From: Brassicibacter mesophilus | GTDB lineage: Bacteria; Bacillota; Clostridia; Tissierellales; Proteiniboraceae | Length of the DNA stretch: 64,000 nt | NCBI RefSeq assembly: GCF_050433385.1 | Contig: NZ_JBNPXI010000004.1 | Location: 1 to 64,000, forward strand | Reading direction: 5' to 3' | In this document: positions 26,483 to 34,602 of the stretch, in pieces | Layout: every line of letters begins with the position of its first letter | How positions within the stretch are numbered: the stretch's first letter is position 1 | Made by a program: the position numbers and the translations under genes | The notes under the pieces: model-generated | Seen by the model: only the letters and a program-made list of their open reading frames with translations | Database searches by the model: none | Told to the model about the DNA's origin: nothing

Positions 26483-29400
26483 ATGAAAAGAAACAGAGTG
26501 TTCAATTTAATATTGTCAATTTTCATAATATTAGGAACATTATCACCTAGTGTTTCTGCTGCTTCGCACTTTGAAGAATTAGGGCAAAGAGCTATTGCAC
26601 CTGTAGAAAAAGAGGAATTTGATGGGGAAGTTTTTGTTTCAAAGCCATTAGTAATCCTTATGGATTACAAGGATTATAATCACGAACAATTAACAGAGTT
26701 TGAAGATTGGACTATAAATGGTTTTGATGGAGCACATTTCACACCAGAATTCTTTGAACAAATGTTTTTTGGGAATAATACTTATACTGGATCTGATGGA
26801 AGAGAATTCATAACTATTAACAAATTTTATAAAGAATCATCAGGAGGAAGCTTTTCTGTAGAAGGAGGAGTAGCTGGCTGGTATACTTCTGAACATAATG
26901 CTAAATATTATGGTGGAAGTCAATCTGATGCCACATACCTAGTTATGGAGGCTATAGAAAAGGCAGCAGCAGACTCTAATATAGACTTGTCACAATTTGA
27001 TATTGAAGATAAATGGGATCATGATAAAGATGGGAATTACTACGAATCGGATGGAATAATAGATACATTGATTATAGTACATGCTGGTAAAGGTGAAGAA
27101 TGGGGAAATTCGCTGGGGGAAGATGCTATATGGCCATTTAGAGCAGGATTAACATGGTATAATACTACAAATTATGAAATGTATGAAGTAACAGATGGAC
27201 AGGGAAGAAAGTGGTTAGCAGATGATTTTGTAGTAATTGAGCAAGATTTGCCATTAGATTTATTAGCACATGAATATGGTCATGTTTTAGGACTGCCTGA
27301 TTTATATTCAACTGGAGGAAGCTACCCACCTGTTGAAAATTGGTCACTTATGGGGGGCAGTTATACAGGAATAATACCTGGAACATTTCCAAATGACTAT
27401 GGTGCATGGTGTAAGCGATATTTGCAGGATAAATTTTCACAAATGTTTGAAAACGATGGCGAAAATAACTTTAAAGCTAATTGGCAGAACAAAGTAGCCT
27501 ATGATATAGATGAAATTGATTCAGAGGGAGTAGATGTAATCTTAGATCAAACAAGCATAAAAGGTAAGAATAAAGATACTGTAAGAATTGATTTACCACA
27601 AAAAGAAACAATTATTACTACACCTCCTAGTGGTGAATATGCATATTTTAGTGGCAAGGGTGATAATCTACTAAATTATATGACTACGGTAGTAGATATG
27701 GTATATGCACCTAATACTACAGTAGTTGACTATGTATATGCATCTGATGTCAAATTATCATTTAAAACTTGGTATGATATAGACCCAGGCTTTGATTTCT
27801 GTTCAGTACAAGTTAGAGAAAATGATAAAGAAGAGTGGACTGCAATAGAAGGTAATATAACTACAACAGAGGTAGATGATTGGGTAAAAGAAAATGAATC
27901 AGAAGAAGAAATAAGAGAAAGAAATCCAGGATACGGCATAACTAATGATTCAGGTGGCCAGTGGGTTGATGCAGAATTTGACTTAAGTCAATATACAGGG
28001 AAGAAAATAGAACTAAGATTCCGTTGGCGTACAGATAGCAACACGCCTGAACAAGGCATATATATTGATGATATTAAAATAACAGCAAATGGAGAAGAAA
28101 TACTGTTTGATGATGCAGATGGAGAAGAGAAATTCACCTTAGAAGGATTCGAAAAAAATGATGGAAAAGTTTCATCGCAACACTACTATTTATTAGAGTG
28201 GCGCAACAATACTGGTGATATAGATAAGCTTTATACAAGTTGGAGTGAAACCCAAGTTTATGATCCAGGACTTGTTATATGGTATATAGATGAAATGTGG
28301 ATTGGCGGTGGGCAAAGACCAGACCAAAATACAGCAGAACATCCAGGGCGTTGCTTTGCTGGCGTGGTAGATGCAGGACAAGAACCAGTGGTGTATGAAT
28401 ATACTTCAGGAGATGGTGGCGTAGATAGAGTTGGATATCAAATGTATGACGCTGCATTTAGCTTAAGAGAAAATTCTGGCTATTATATATCAGGCAGTAA
28501 CTATGAGGTGTGGGACTCAGATATAACTCCAAAGCCAATGTTTGATGACAGCAGAGACTATAGAAGTTTAAAAGCTTACCCAGAAGCAGGCCTTATCTTG
28601 CCTGAGTATGATCTAAGGATTTTTGTTGCAGAAGAAAGCAAGGATAGGAGTACAGCTAGAATTCATATAATGAGATCAGACATAGAGTCTACTTACTCAA
28701 ATGATCGAGAAGAAGCTATGAAAATTGACAGTGTCGACATTGATGGCGAAAATATAATAGTTGAAGCTACAGGCATAGATGTAGAGTTAAGTGAGAAAGC
28801 TTATATAGGATATACTCATGAAGAGACAGATGAAAATAAAGAAATGAAGTTAACATTAGAAGATGGAAAATACAAAGCTCCATTATTTTCTCTCAATGCA
28901 GAAAGCGATGGGTTATGGAAAGTTAGCTTCATTATCTTAGAAGATACAGAAGGAAATGCAAGAGCTTTCTATAATTCAAAGTTGTATTCGGGCTATGGAA
29001 TAGACTTAAGTGGTGGGGATTTTGAAAAATCAGAAGGACAATATCCAGCTAAACTAGCAGATATAAAAATACAATCAACTAAATCAAAGATAACAAAAGG
29101 AGCAAGCTTGCAATTAAAATTAACTGGAACAATGGATGATGGCTCAACTGCAACAGAAGAAGATTTATCAGGAGTTAAATGGAGCAGCTCAGATTCAAAG
29201 ACTGCAACAGTTGACCAAAATGGACTAGTTAAAGGAATATTAGAAGGTACATTAACAGTTACTGCAAAAATTGGAGGTTTGGAAGACAGAATTGAGATAA
29301 AAGTAGTTCGAAAAAGCTATGATAAAGAAGATAAAAAAGATAAAGAAAATAAAAAAGAAGAAGTTGATGCCAAAGCTGAAACAAGAAGTGATGAAGAGAG

Positions 29401-29953
29401 TATAGAGTTTGAAGATGTTGGACCAGATTTTGAATGGGCAAAAGAGGCAATAAATGAATTAGCAAAAAGAAACATAATTGAAGGAGCAGGTAATAATAAC
29501 TTTAAACCGAAAGACAATATAACAAGAGCAGCATTTGCAAAAATAATAGTAAAAGCATTTGGTCTTGAGAGCACTGAAAATATAACAATATTTAAAGATG
29601 TATCAGAAAGGGACTGGTATAGCGAGTTTGTATATATAGCAGCAAGCAAAGGGTTAATAGTTGGGCATAACAATGAGTTTAGGCCTAACGATGAGATAAC
29701 AAGAGAAGAAATGGCAGTAATCATAGCTAGAACATTACAATGTGTAATGCCAGGTCAATACACAGGAGCTACCTTAGACTTTGAAGACGATGAAGCAATA
29801 TCAGATTGGGCAAAAGAATCTCTATCAATAGTATCGTCAAATGGAATCATTGAGGGAATAGAAAACGGAAGGTTTGCACCAAAAGAATTAGCAACTAGAG
29901 CTCAAGCTGCAGTAATAGTTTATAGATTACTCAAAATTGCTAAATTACTATAG
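26483..29953 (+). CDS. S-layer-anchored M6 family metallopeptidase (immune inhibitor A-like)
   Basis: About 1156 residues. Signal peptide (about 1-28, ending SVSAAS); M6 peptidase domain with zinc motif HEYGHVLGLPDLY (His263, Glu264, His267); a C-terminal beta domain of the immune-inhibitor-A type (about 390-560); a Big_2-like Ig domain (about 853-943); a charged Lys/Glu linker; and three SLH repeats (about 976-1150) that anchor it to secondary wall polymer. It should degrade proteins at the cell surface. Start ATG 26483 is chosen because the GAGGGGG site directly abuts ATG 26477. It lies just after the peptide transporter, so its products are plausible substrates, though it has its own upstream region and no sigma54 site there. 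Confidence 0.93.
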   Translation: MKRNRVFNLILSIFIILGTLSPSVSAASHFEELGQRAIAPVEKEEFDGEVFVSKPLVILMDYKDYNHEQLTEFEDWTINGFDGAHFTPEFFEQMFFGNNTYTGSDGREFITINKFYKESSGGSFSVEGGVAGWYTSEHNAKYYGGSQSDATYLVMEAIEKAAADSNIDLSQFDIEDKWDHDKDGNYYESDGIIDTLIIVHAGKGEEWGNSLGEDAIWPFRAGLTWYNTTNYEMYEVTDGQGRKWLADDFVVIEQDLPLDLLAHEYGHVLGLPDLYSTGGSYPPVENWSLMGGSYTGIIPGTFPNDYGAWCKRYLQDKFSQMFENDGENNFKANWQNKVAYDIDEIDSEGVDVILDQTSIKGKNKDTVRIDLPQKETIITTPPSGEYAYFSGKGDNLLNYMTTVVDMVYAPNTTVVDYVYASDVKLSFKTWYDIDPGFDFCSVQVRENDKEEWTAIEGNITTTEVDDWVKENESEEEIRERNPGYGITNDSGGQWVDAEFDLSQYTGKKIELRFRWRTDSNTPEQGIYIDDIKITANGEEILFDDADGEEKFTLEGFEKNDGKVSSQHYYLLEWRNNTGDIDKLYTSWSETQVYDPGLVIWYIDEMWIGGGQRPDQNTAEHPGRCFAGVVDAGQEPVVYEYTSGDGGVDRVGYQMYDAAFSLRENSGYYISGSNYEVWDSDITPKPMFDDSRDYRSLKAYPEAGLILPEYDLRIFVAEESKDRSTARIHIMRSDIESTYSNDREEAMKIDSVDIDGENIIVEATGIDVELSEKAYIGYTHEETDENKEMKLTLEDGKYKAPLFSLNAESDGLWKVSFIILEDTEGNARAFYNSKLYSGYGIDLSGGDFEKSEGQYPAKLADIKIQSTKSKITKGASLQLKLTGTMDDGSTATEEDLSGVKWSSSDSKTATVDQNGLVKGILEGTLTVTAKIGGLEDRIEIKVVRKSYDKEDKKDKENKKEEVDAKAETRSDEESIEFEDVGPDFEWAKEAINELAKRNIIEGAGNNNFKPKDNITRAAFAKIIVKAFGLESTENITIFKDVSERDWYSEFVYIAASKGLIVGHNNEFRPNDEITREEMAVIIARTLQCVMPGQYTGATLDFEDDEAISDWAKESLSIVSSNGIIEGIENGRFAPKELATRAQAAVIVYRLLKIAKLL

Positions 29954-30010
29954 GCTCCATATTATAGGTAACATACACTTAACTTATTAACTTTTGATTT
30001 TTTCTTCCCC

Positions 30011-30051
30011 AAGAAGAGGAAGTCTCTGAATAGAGGCTTCTTTTTCTTTTT
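30011..30051 (+). terminator. Terminator of the M6 peptidase gene
   Basis: GAAGTCTCT (30019-30027) pairs with AGAGGCTTC (30032-30040), GAAT loop, flanked by A-rich and T-rich runs that extend the stem. Confidence 0.88.
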
Positions 30052-30066
30052 ATACATTTCAAACTA

Positions 30067-30095
30067 TTGACAAATAAAACAACATGCGTTATATT
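30067..30095 (+). promoter_or_regulatory. SigmaA promoter of the mod operon
   Basis: TTGACA (30067-30072), exactly 17 bases, then TATATT (30090-30095). Near-consensus. The -10 is overlapped by a palindrome (next entry), so repression is expected. Confidence 0.8.
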
Positions 30096-30111
30096 AATAA
30101 AAGTATAACGC
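30086..30111 (+). promoter_or_regulatory. ModE-type operator
   Basis: GCGTTATATT and GTATAACGC form a palindrome with half-sites CGTTATA/TATAACG. From memory this closely resembles the ModE site of the E. coli modA promoter, including the spacing. It covers the -10 of the mod promoter, which fits repression when molybdate or tungstate is plentiful. No modE gene lies in the window. Confidence 0.7.
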
Positions 30112-30185
30112 GTTAAACGATAAATAAATGCTTTAATTTTTGCCATTGTTATACTACACAAAATATAGCGTATGAGGTGAAATAC

Positions 30186-31004
30186 ATGAAAAAGACTAAG
30201 AAAGTGATTTGTTGTTTTATGATCATAGCACTATTATTCAGTTTAGCAGCATGTAACACAGACACTCCGAAATCAGATAATACTGCTTTAAAAGAGTCTC
30301 CAAGTACAGATACAAGTGAAATAAAAACTTTGCTAGTCTATTGTGGAGCAGGATTAAAAAAGCCTATGACAGAAATAGCAGGAATATTTGAAAAAGAGTA
30401 CAATGTAAAAATCGACTATACGTTTGCAGGTTCTGCACAGCTATTATCACAAGCAGAGTTAAGTAAAAAAGGAGATATATTCATTGTAGGCTCTATGGAT
30501 TCATACAATGTAGCACTTGAAAAAGAGTTAGTATTTAAAGGAAAGCCAGTTGCATATCATATTCCTGTCATTGGTGTGCCAAAAGGAAATCCGGCTAATA
30601 TCAAAACCTTAGAAGACATGACTAAACCAGGTATCAAGGTTATCCTTGGAGATGAAAAGGCTAATGCAATAGGTAAAGCAGCTCAAAGAATAATAAAAAG
30701 CTCTAAACTGGAAGGTATCAACACTAATGTAGTCGCAAAAACTGCTACAGTAAACGAACTAGGTGTTCATCTTAGCATGAAAGATGTAGATGCATCTATT
30801 GTCACATTAGATTTAGCAGTAAACAATGATGATGTAGAATACATAGAAATACCAGAAGACATAAACTCTATAGAGACAATACCAGTAGGGACATTAAAAA
30901 ACTCCCAAGACACCGAGTTATCAAATAAATTTGTAGATTTCGTATCATCGGAAGAAGGAAAAACAATTTTCGAAAAGCATGGATTCCCACCAGTAAAAAA
31001 ATAA
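30186..31004 (+). CDS. modA: Molybdate/tungstate-binding lipoprotein (ModA family)
   Basis: About 272 residues. Lipoprotein signal with lipobox SLAAC (Cys23), then a type-II periplasmic binding fold: LVYCGAGLKKPMTEI, the FAGSAQLLSQ oxyanion-binding segment, and GDIFIVGS. Start ATG 30186 sits 5 bases after GAGGTGA; GTG 30177 would overlap that site. Followed by permease and ATPase genes to make a complete importer. Whether it prefers molybdate or tungstate cannot be decided from the sequence; strict anaerobes of this type often use tungsten for aldehyde or formate enzymes. Confidence 0.85.
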   Translation: MKKTKKVICCFMIIALLFSLAACNTDTPKSDNTALKESPSTDTSEIKTLLVYCGAGLKKPMTEIAGIFEKEYNVKIDYTFAGSAQLLSQAELSKKGDIFIVGSMDSYNVALEKELVFKGKPVAYHIPVIGVPKGNPANIKTLEDMTKPGIKVILGDEKANAIGKAAQRIIKSSKLEGINTNVVAKTATVNELGVHLSMKDVDASIVTLDLAVNNDDVEYIEIPEDINSIETIPVGTLKNSQDTELSNKFVDFVSSEEGKTIFEKHGFPPVKK

Positions 31005-31019
31005 TGAAGGCTGGTTGAC

Positions 31020-31802
31020 ATGAATAGGAGATTAAATAGCATATTTACTATTTTTATCATAACAATATTATCAATAGTAACACTATTTACATTTACCCCT
31101 CTTGCACTGATCATAGTAAGAGGGGTAGTAAATCTAAAATCTGCCCTACAGTCTAATGAGATAATATTTTCAATCAATTTAAGCTTTAAAACAGCTATTA
31201 TATCCACGGTAATATGTTTATTTTTTGCATTGCCGACTTCATATGGTTTATCAAGATATGAATTTCCACTCAAAAAAGCTATTTCAACAATGATATATTT
31301 ACCAATGTCATTTCCACATCTAGTATCTGGGATAGCTTTGCTACTGATTTTTGCTAACACAAGCATTGGAGCTTTTTTGTCTAAATGGGGCTTAGATTTT
31401 GTATTTACGGTCAATGGCATAATAGCAGCACAAATTTTTGTAAACATGCCATACATGGTAAAGATGTTGAAAAACAGCTTTGACAATGTAAATTCTAAAA
31501 CAGAGTTTATAGCACGAACGTTAGGGTGTAACAAATGGCAATCATTTTTTCATATAACACTTCCATTGATAAAAAAAGGAATGATATCAGCTATTGTCAT
31601 GACGTGGTCGAGAGCGTTAGGAGAATTTGGAGCTGTAATGATGCTTGCAGGAGCTACTAGATTTAGGACTGAAACTTTACCTATTGCTATATTTTTAAAC
31701 ATATCAACTGGAGATTTAGATATAGCAATAGCTATAGCCACTATACTAATAATTATCTCAACTACTTCAATTTTGATATTTGAGGTACTAGATAAAGAAT
31801 AA
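31020..31802 (+). CDS. modB: Molybdate/tungstate ABC transporter permease (ModB family)
   Basis: 260-residue permease with about six membrane helices. The EAA loop is FIARTLGCNKWQSFFHITLP, and SRALGEFGAVMMLAG is the ModB/CysT-family signature that recognises the gated pore. ATG 31020 lies 15 bases after modA. Pairs with the adjacent ATPase. Confidence 0.88.
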   Translation: MNRRLNSIFTIFIITILSIVTLFTFTPLALIIVRGVVNLKSALQSNEIIFSINLSFKTAIISTVICLFFALPTSYGLSRYEFPLKKAISTMIYLPMSFPHLVSGIALLLIFANTSIGAFLSKWGLDFVFTVNGIIAAQIFVNMPYMVKMLKNSFDNVNSKTEFIARTLGCNKWQSFFHITLPLIKKGMISAIVMTWSRALGEFGAVMMLAGATRFRTETLPIAIFLNISTGDLDIAIAIATILIIISTTSILIFEVLDKE

Positions 31803-31829
31803 TACAATATATATTAAAGAGGTCTTATC

Positions 31830-32543
31830 ATGCTTAATATAAAGAATTTAAAGTTGAAACTAGGAGAATTTCAGCTTAATAATATATGCTTAGACGTAAA
31901 ATTAAATGAATACTTTATACTTCTAGGTCCCAGTGGCTCAGGCAAAACGGTACTATTAGAGACTATAGCGGGACTGTATAAACCAGCCGGTGGCGAAATA
32001 CTGTTTAATGCTTCAAACCTGTCAAATCTAGTTCCAGAACAGAGGAATATAGGGTTTGTATATCAGCAGTATGAACTATTTCCACATATGACTGTGGAAC
32101 AAAATATTGCCTTTGGCTTAAAGATTAGAAAGATAGATAAATATATTATAAAAAGCAAGCTAGATGAATTAGCAGAACTATTTAATATTGGACATTTGCT
32201 CAAACGCAGTCCACAAAATTTAAGTGGGGGCGAAAAGCAAAGAATAGCATTAGCAAGAGCACTGATAATATCACCAGATATACTGCTATTAGATGAGCCC
32301 TTAAGTGCACTAGATCCATTAAATAGAGACATGCTTAGAAATGAGCTTAAGAAAATTCATGAAAGCTTTAAAGCTACAATAATACATGTAACACATGATT
32401 TGAACGAAGCTTTGTATCTTGCAGACAGAATAGGAATAATGTATAACGGGGAACTATTACAAGTGGGTTCAAAAGAAGAAATAATTCAAAATCCAAGCTG
32501 TGACTATATTTTAAAGTTTTTAAATATTAATCAAAGGAGATGA
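31830..32543 (+). CDS. modC: Molybdate/tungstate ABC transporter ATP-binding protein (ModC family)
   Basis: 237 residues, short version lacking the C-terminal molybdate-binding (TOBE/Mop) domain of many ModC proteins, so trans-inhibition by that domain is not expected. Walker A GPSGSGKT, Q-loop FVYQQYELFPHM, signature LSGGEKQR, Walker B ILLLDEPLSALD and the switch histidine in VTHDLNEA are all intact. AAAGAGG is upstream of ATG 31830. Confidence 0.88.
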   Translation: MLNIKNLKLKLGEFQLNNICLDVKLNEYFILLGPSGSGKTVLLETIAGLYKPAGGEILFNASNLSNLVPEQRNIGFVYQQYELFPHMTVEQNIAFGLKIRKIDKYIIKSKLDELAELFNIGHLLKRSPQNLSGGEKQRIALARALIISPDILLLDEPLSALDPLNRDMLRNELKKIHESFKATIIHVTHDLNEALYLADRIGIMYNGELLQVGSKEEIIQNPSCDYILKFLNINQRR

Positions 32544-32547
32544 CTAA

Positions 32548-33276
32548 ATGGAGTTTTATAGGAGCATAAAAGAAACGCTAAATGGAATAGTCATTAAAAA
32601 CGATCTAATGGACGAGGCGGTAAAAATAACTACTAGAGTACTAAAGCCAATAGAAGCCATAGGAGAAACAGAAAGAAAATATTATCCCCTATTAAAGGGT
32701 AAAGAATTCTTGATAAATGCAGAACTAAAAGGATGTGTTGGTCAAGCGTTTACAGATGAACCTACTGATTACAGTGGGAGTATCAAAGATGTTATGTCAT
32801 TAGACTTAGAATTTAACAGAAATAAAGCCATATTCATAGCATCACTCAATGCTATCTTTAGATACCTAGATATGATAGATAAAACAGTTCACTGTAAAAA
32901 TGAACAACCAGAGATATGTGCAAAGAAGATAAAAGAATATATAAAGGACAAATATGGTGATGTGAAAATAGGACTCGTAGGTTTTCAGCCAGCTATACTA
33001 GACAACATTAGAACTGAATTCTCAGTAAGAGTATTAGACTTAGATGCAGACAACATAGGAAAAGAAAAGTATGGAATAGTAGTAGAAGACGGCAGTATAG
33101 CATTTAAAGATGTAATAGAATGGGCAGATATAATATTAGCAACAGGAAGTACAATTGGCAATGGAACTATAGTCAACTTCTTAAACCTAGATAAACCAGT
33201 ACTGTTTTTTGGCACAACAATCGCAGGAGTAGCACAGATAAAGGGACTAGACAGAGTCTGTTTCTGTGCAGAATAA
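32548..33276 (+). CDS. DUF4213/DUF364 protein, putative metal-chelation family
   Basis: 242 residues. N-terminal DUF4213-like region (about 1-90) and C-terminal DUF364 Rossmann-like domain (about 130-242) with KIGLVGFQPAIL, GATGST-like ATGSTIGNGTI and PVLFFGTTIAGVA. DUF364 has been called a heavy-metal chelation domain, but no reaction is established. It begins 4 bases after modC with an AAAGGAGATG site, so it is co-transcribed with the molybdate/tungstate importer; a role in handling or sensing that metal or its cofactor is a reasonable inference. Confidence 0.8.
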   Translation: MEFYRSIKETLNGIVIKNDLMDEAVKITTRVLKPIEAIGETERKYYPLLKGKEFLINAELKGCVGQAFTDEPTDYSGSIKDVMSLDLEFNRNKAIFIASLNAIFRYLDMIDKTVHCKNEQPEICAKKIKEYIKDKYGDVKIGLVGFQPAILDNIRTEFSVRVLDLDADNIGKEKYGIVVEDGSIAFKDVIEWADIILATGSTIGNGTIVNFLNLDKPVLFFGTTIAGVAQIKGLDRVCFCAE

Positions 33277-33286
33277 TTTATTAACT

Positions 33287-33325
33287 TTGAGTCAAGGGGT
33301 TTTCTCTTGACTCAACTTCTTTTTT
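33287..33325 (+). terminator. Terminator of the mod operon (GAGTCA-type hairpin)
   Basis: TTGAGTCAAG (33287-33296) pairs perfectly with CTTGACTCAA (33306-33315), 9-base loop, then CTTCTTTTTT. The GAGTCA-GGG core resembles the hairpins at 13265 and 34570. Confidence 0.87.
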
Positions 33326-33472
33326 GAGAAAAATTTCCTTTCATATAACCTGTACTTCCTGAATAGAATGTAATTAGCATAATTTAAATTAAATATGAAT
33401 AAAAAAGAACGTCTATGCGGTGAAGATATTGTAAGTATGTATAAAACAAAAGGAGAAATAAGGGGGAAGGAC

Positions 33473-34465
33473 ATGAAGGAAATAGGAGTATACATTATCT
33501 TTATATTATTTATCACCATATTGATTCCGTTTGGGTTAGTTAAAGGATGTGATGGTATAGAAGATAAGGATGAACCAGTAAAAAGGATAGAAGTAGAAGA
33601 AAATAATGATGCTTTAAAAATATATAATTCAAAAACAAATGAAATAGAGGAGATAGAATTAGAAGAATACATAAAAGGCGTAGTAGCTGCAGAGATGCCA
33701 GCAGCATTTGATATAGAAGCACTGAAAGCACAAGCAGTAGCAGCAAGAACATATGCAGTTAGTAGAATAGAACGGTTTGGAGATGGTCATCCAGATCATC
33801 CTCAGTCACCGCTTTGTACAGGTATCCATTGTCAAGCATGGCTTTCCTTAGATGAGCTTAAGCAGGCTCATGGTGATAAGTGGGCGAATGAATACTGGCC
33901 TAAAATAAGAGAGGCAGTAGATAGCACAAAAGGCGAAGTATTGATGTTCGATGAGGAATTAATAGAGCCATTATTCCACTCCACAAGCGGAGGCATGACG
34001 GAAGACTCAGAGGATGTATTTGTATCAGCAAAACCTTATCTAAGAGCAGTTGAGAGTCCATACGAGGAAGATGCACCAAAATTCAAAGATTCAATGAAAA
34101 TATCTTTTAACGATTTTGTAAAAAAGGTAAATAGTAAGTATCCAAATACAAATATAACTAAGTCTAATATTACACAAATGATAAAAGTAGCAGAAAAGAG
34201 TGAAACAGGAAGAATAAAACAGCTGATGATAGGTGACGATCTAGTTAGTGGTAGAGACTTTAGAACATTGTTTAATCTCAATTCAACAAACTTTAAAATC
34301 AATATGATAGGAGATCAAATACAAATAGAAACAATAGGCAATGGTCACGGAGTAGGTATGAGTCAATGGGGTGCTAATGGAATGGCCAAAAACGGCAACT
34401 CCTACGAACAGATACTAAAGCACTATTATACAGGTGTAGAAATAGAGAATATAGACGAAAAATAA
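33473..34465 (+). CDS. spoIID: Stage II sporulation protein D (peptidoglycan lytic transglycosylase)
   Basis: About 330 residues. One N-terminal membrane anchor (about 5-24), then the SpoIID domain. The catalytic glutamate is Glu74 in GVVAAEMPAAF, the zinc region contains CTGIHCQAW and HSTSGGMTEDS, and the C-terminal GHGVGMSQWGANG is diagnostic. SpoIID cleaves septal peptidoglycan with SpoIIM and SpoIIP during engulfment. Start ATG 33473 follows AGGGGGAAGGAC; an upstream in-frame ATG at 33395 lacks a ribosome site. In Bacillus it lies next to murAA; here about 20 kb separates them. Confidence 0.94.
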   Translation: MKEIGVYIIFILFITILIPFGLVKGCDGIEDKDEPVKRIEVEENNDALKIYNSKTNEIEEIELEEYIKGVVAAEMPAAFDIEALKAQAVAARTYAVSRIERFGDGHPDHPQSPLCTGIHCQAWLSLDELKQAHGDKWANEYWPKIREAVDSTKGEVLMFDEELIEPLFHSTSGGMTEDSEDVFVSAKPYLRAVESPYEEDAPKFKDSMKISFNDFVKKVNSKYPNTNITKSNITQMIKVAEKSETGRIKQLMIGDDLVSGRDFRTLFNLNSTNFKINMIGDQIQIETIGNGHGVGMSQWGANGMAKNGNSYEQILKHYYTGVEIENIDEK

Positions 34466-34512
34466 AAAAAGCTTCTATTAAAGCATTAATATATTAAGGT
34501 AGCCTTTTTTGA

Positions 34513-34566
34513 AACTCATTTAACGGAAGGTTTATATTAAGGAAAGCTAGCACTTTCCTATGAGTT
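34513..34566 (+). repeat. Compound inverted repeat after spoIID
   Basis: AACTCAT (34513-34519) pairs with ATGAGTT (34560-34566), enclosing a second hairpin AGGAAAG/CTTTCCT (34540-34546 with 34553-34559) and a 20-base single-stranded bulge. It directly abuts the GAGTCA hairpin at 34570. A small palindromic repeat is likely; no protein is encoded. Confidence 0.5.
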
Positions 34567-34569
34567 ATA

Positions 34570-34602
34570 AAGTGAGTCACGGGACGATCCCGTGACTCAC
34601 TT
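34570..34602. terminator. Bidirectional GAGTCA hairpin between convergent genes
   Basis: Perfect 15-bp stem (34570-34584 with 34588-34602) around CGA. It lies between convergent spoIID and the minus-strand coiled-coil gene, whose stop codon is inside the stem. T-runs are weak on both sides. The sequence GTGAGTCACGGGACG is related to the hairpins at 13265 and 33287 and has the form of REP-like palindromes. Confidence 0.75.

Noticed and set aside
30767..31534. 255-residue minus-strand open frame opposite modA/modB
   Set aside because: Spans two well-supported genes and their junction on the other strand; no recognisable domain.
33395..33472. N-terminal extension of SpoIID from ATG 33395
   Set aside because: No ribosome site; the membrane anchor and family start fit ATG 33473.
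34470..34507. Possible terminator right after spoIID ending in CTTTTTT
   Set aside because: Stem has a mismatch, a bulge and G-U pairs; the perfect palindrome at 34570 is a better candidate.
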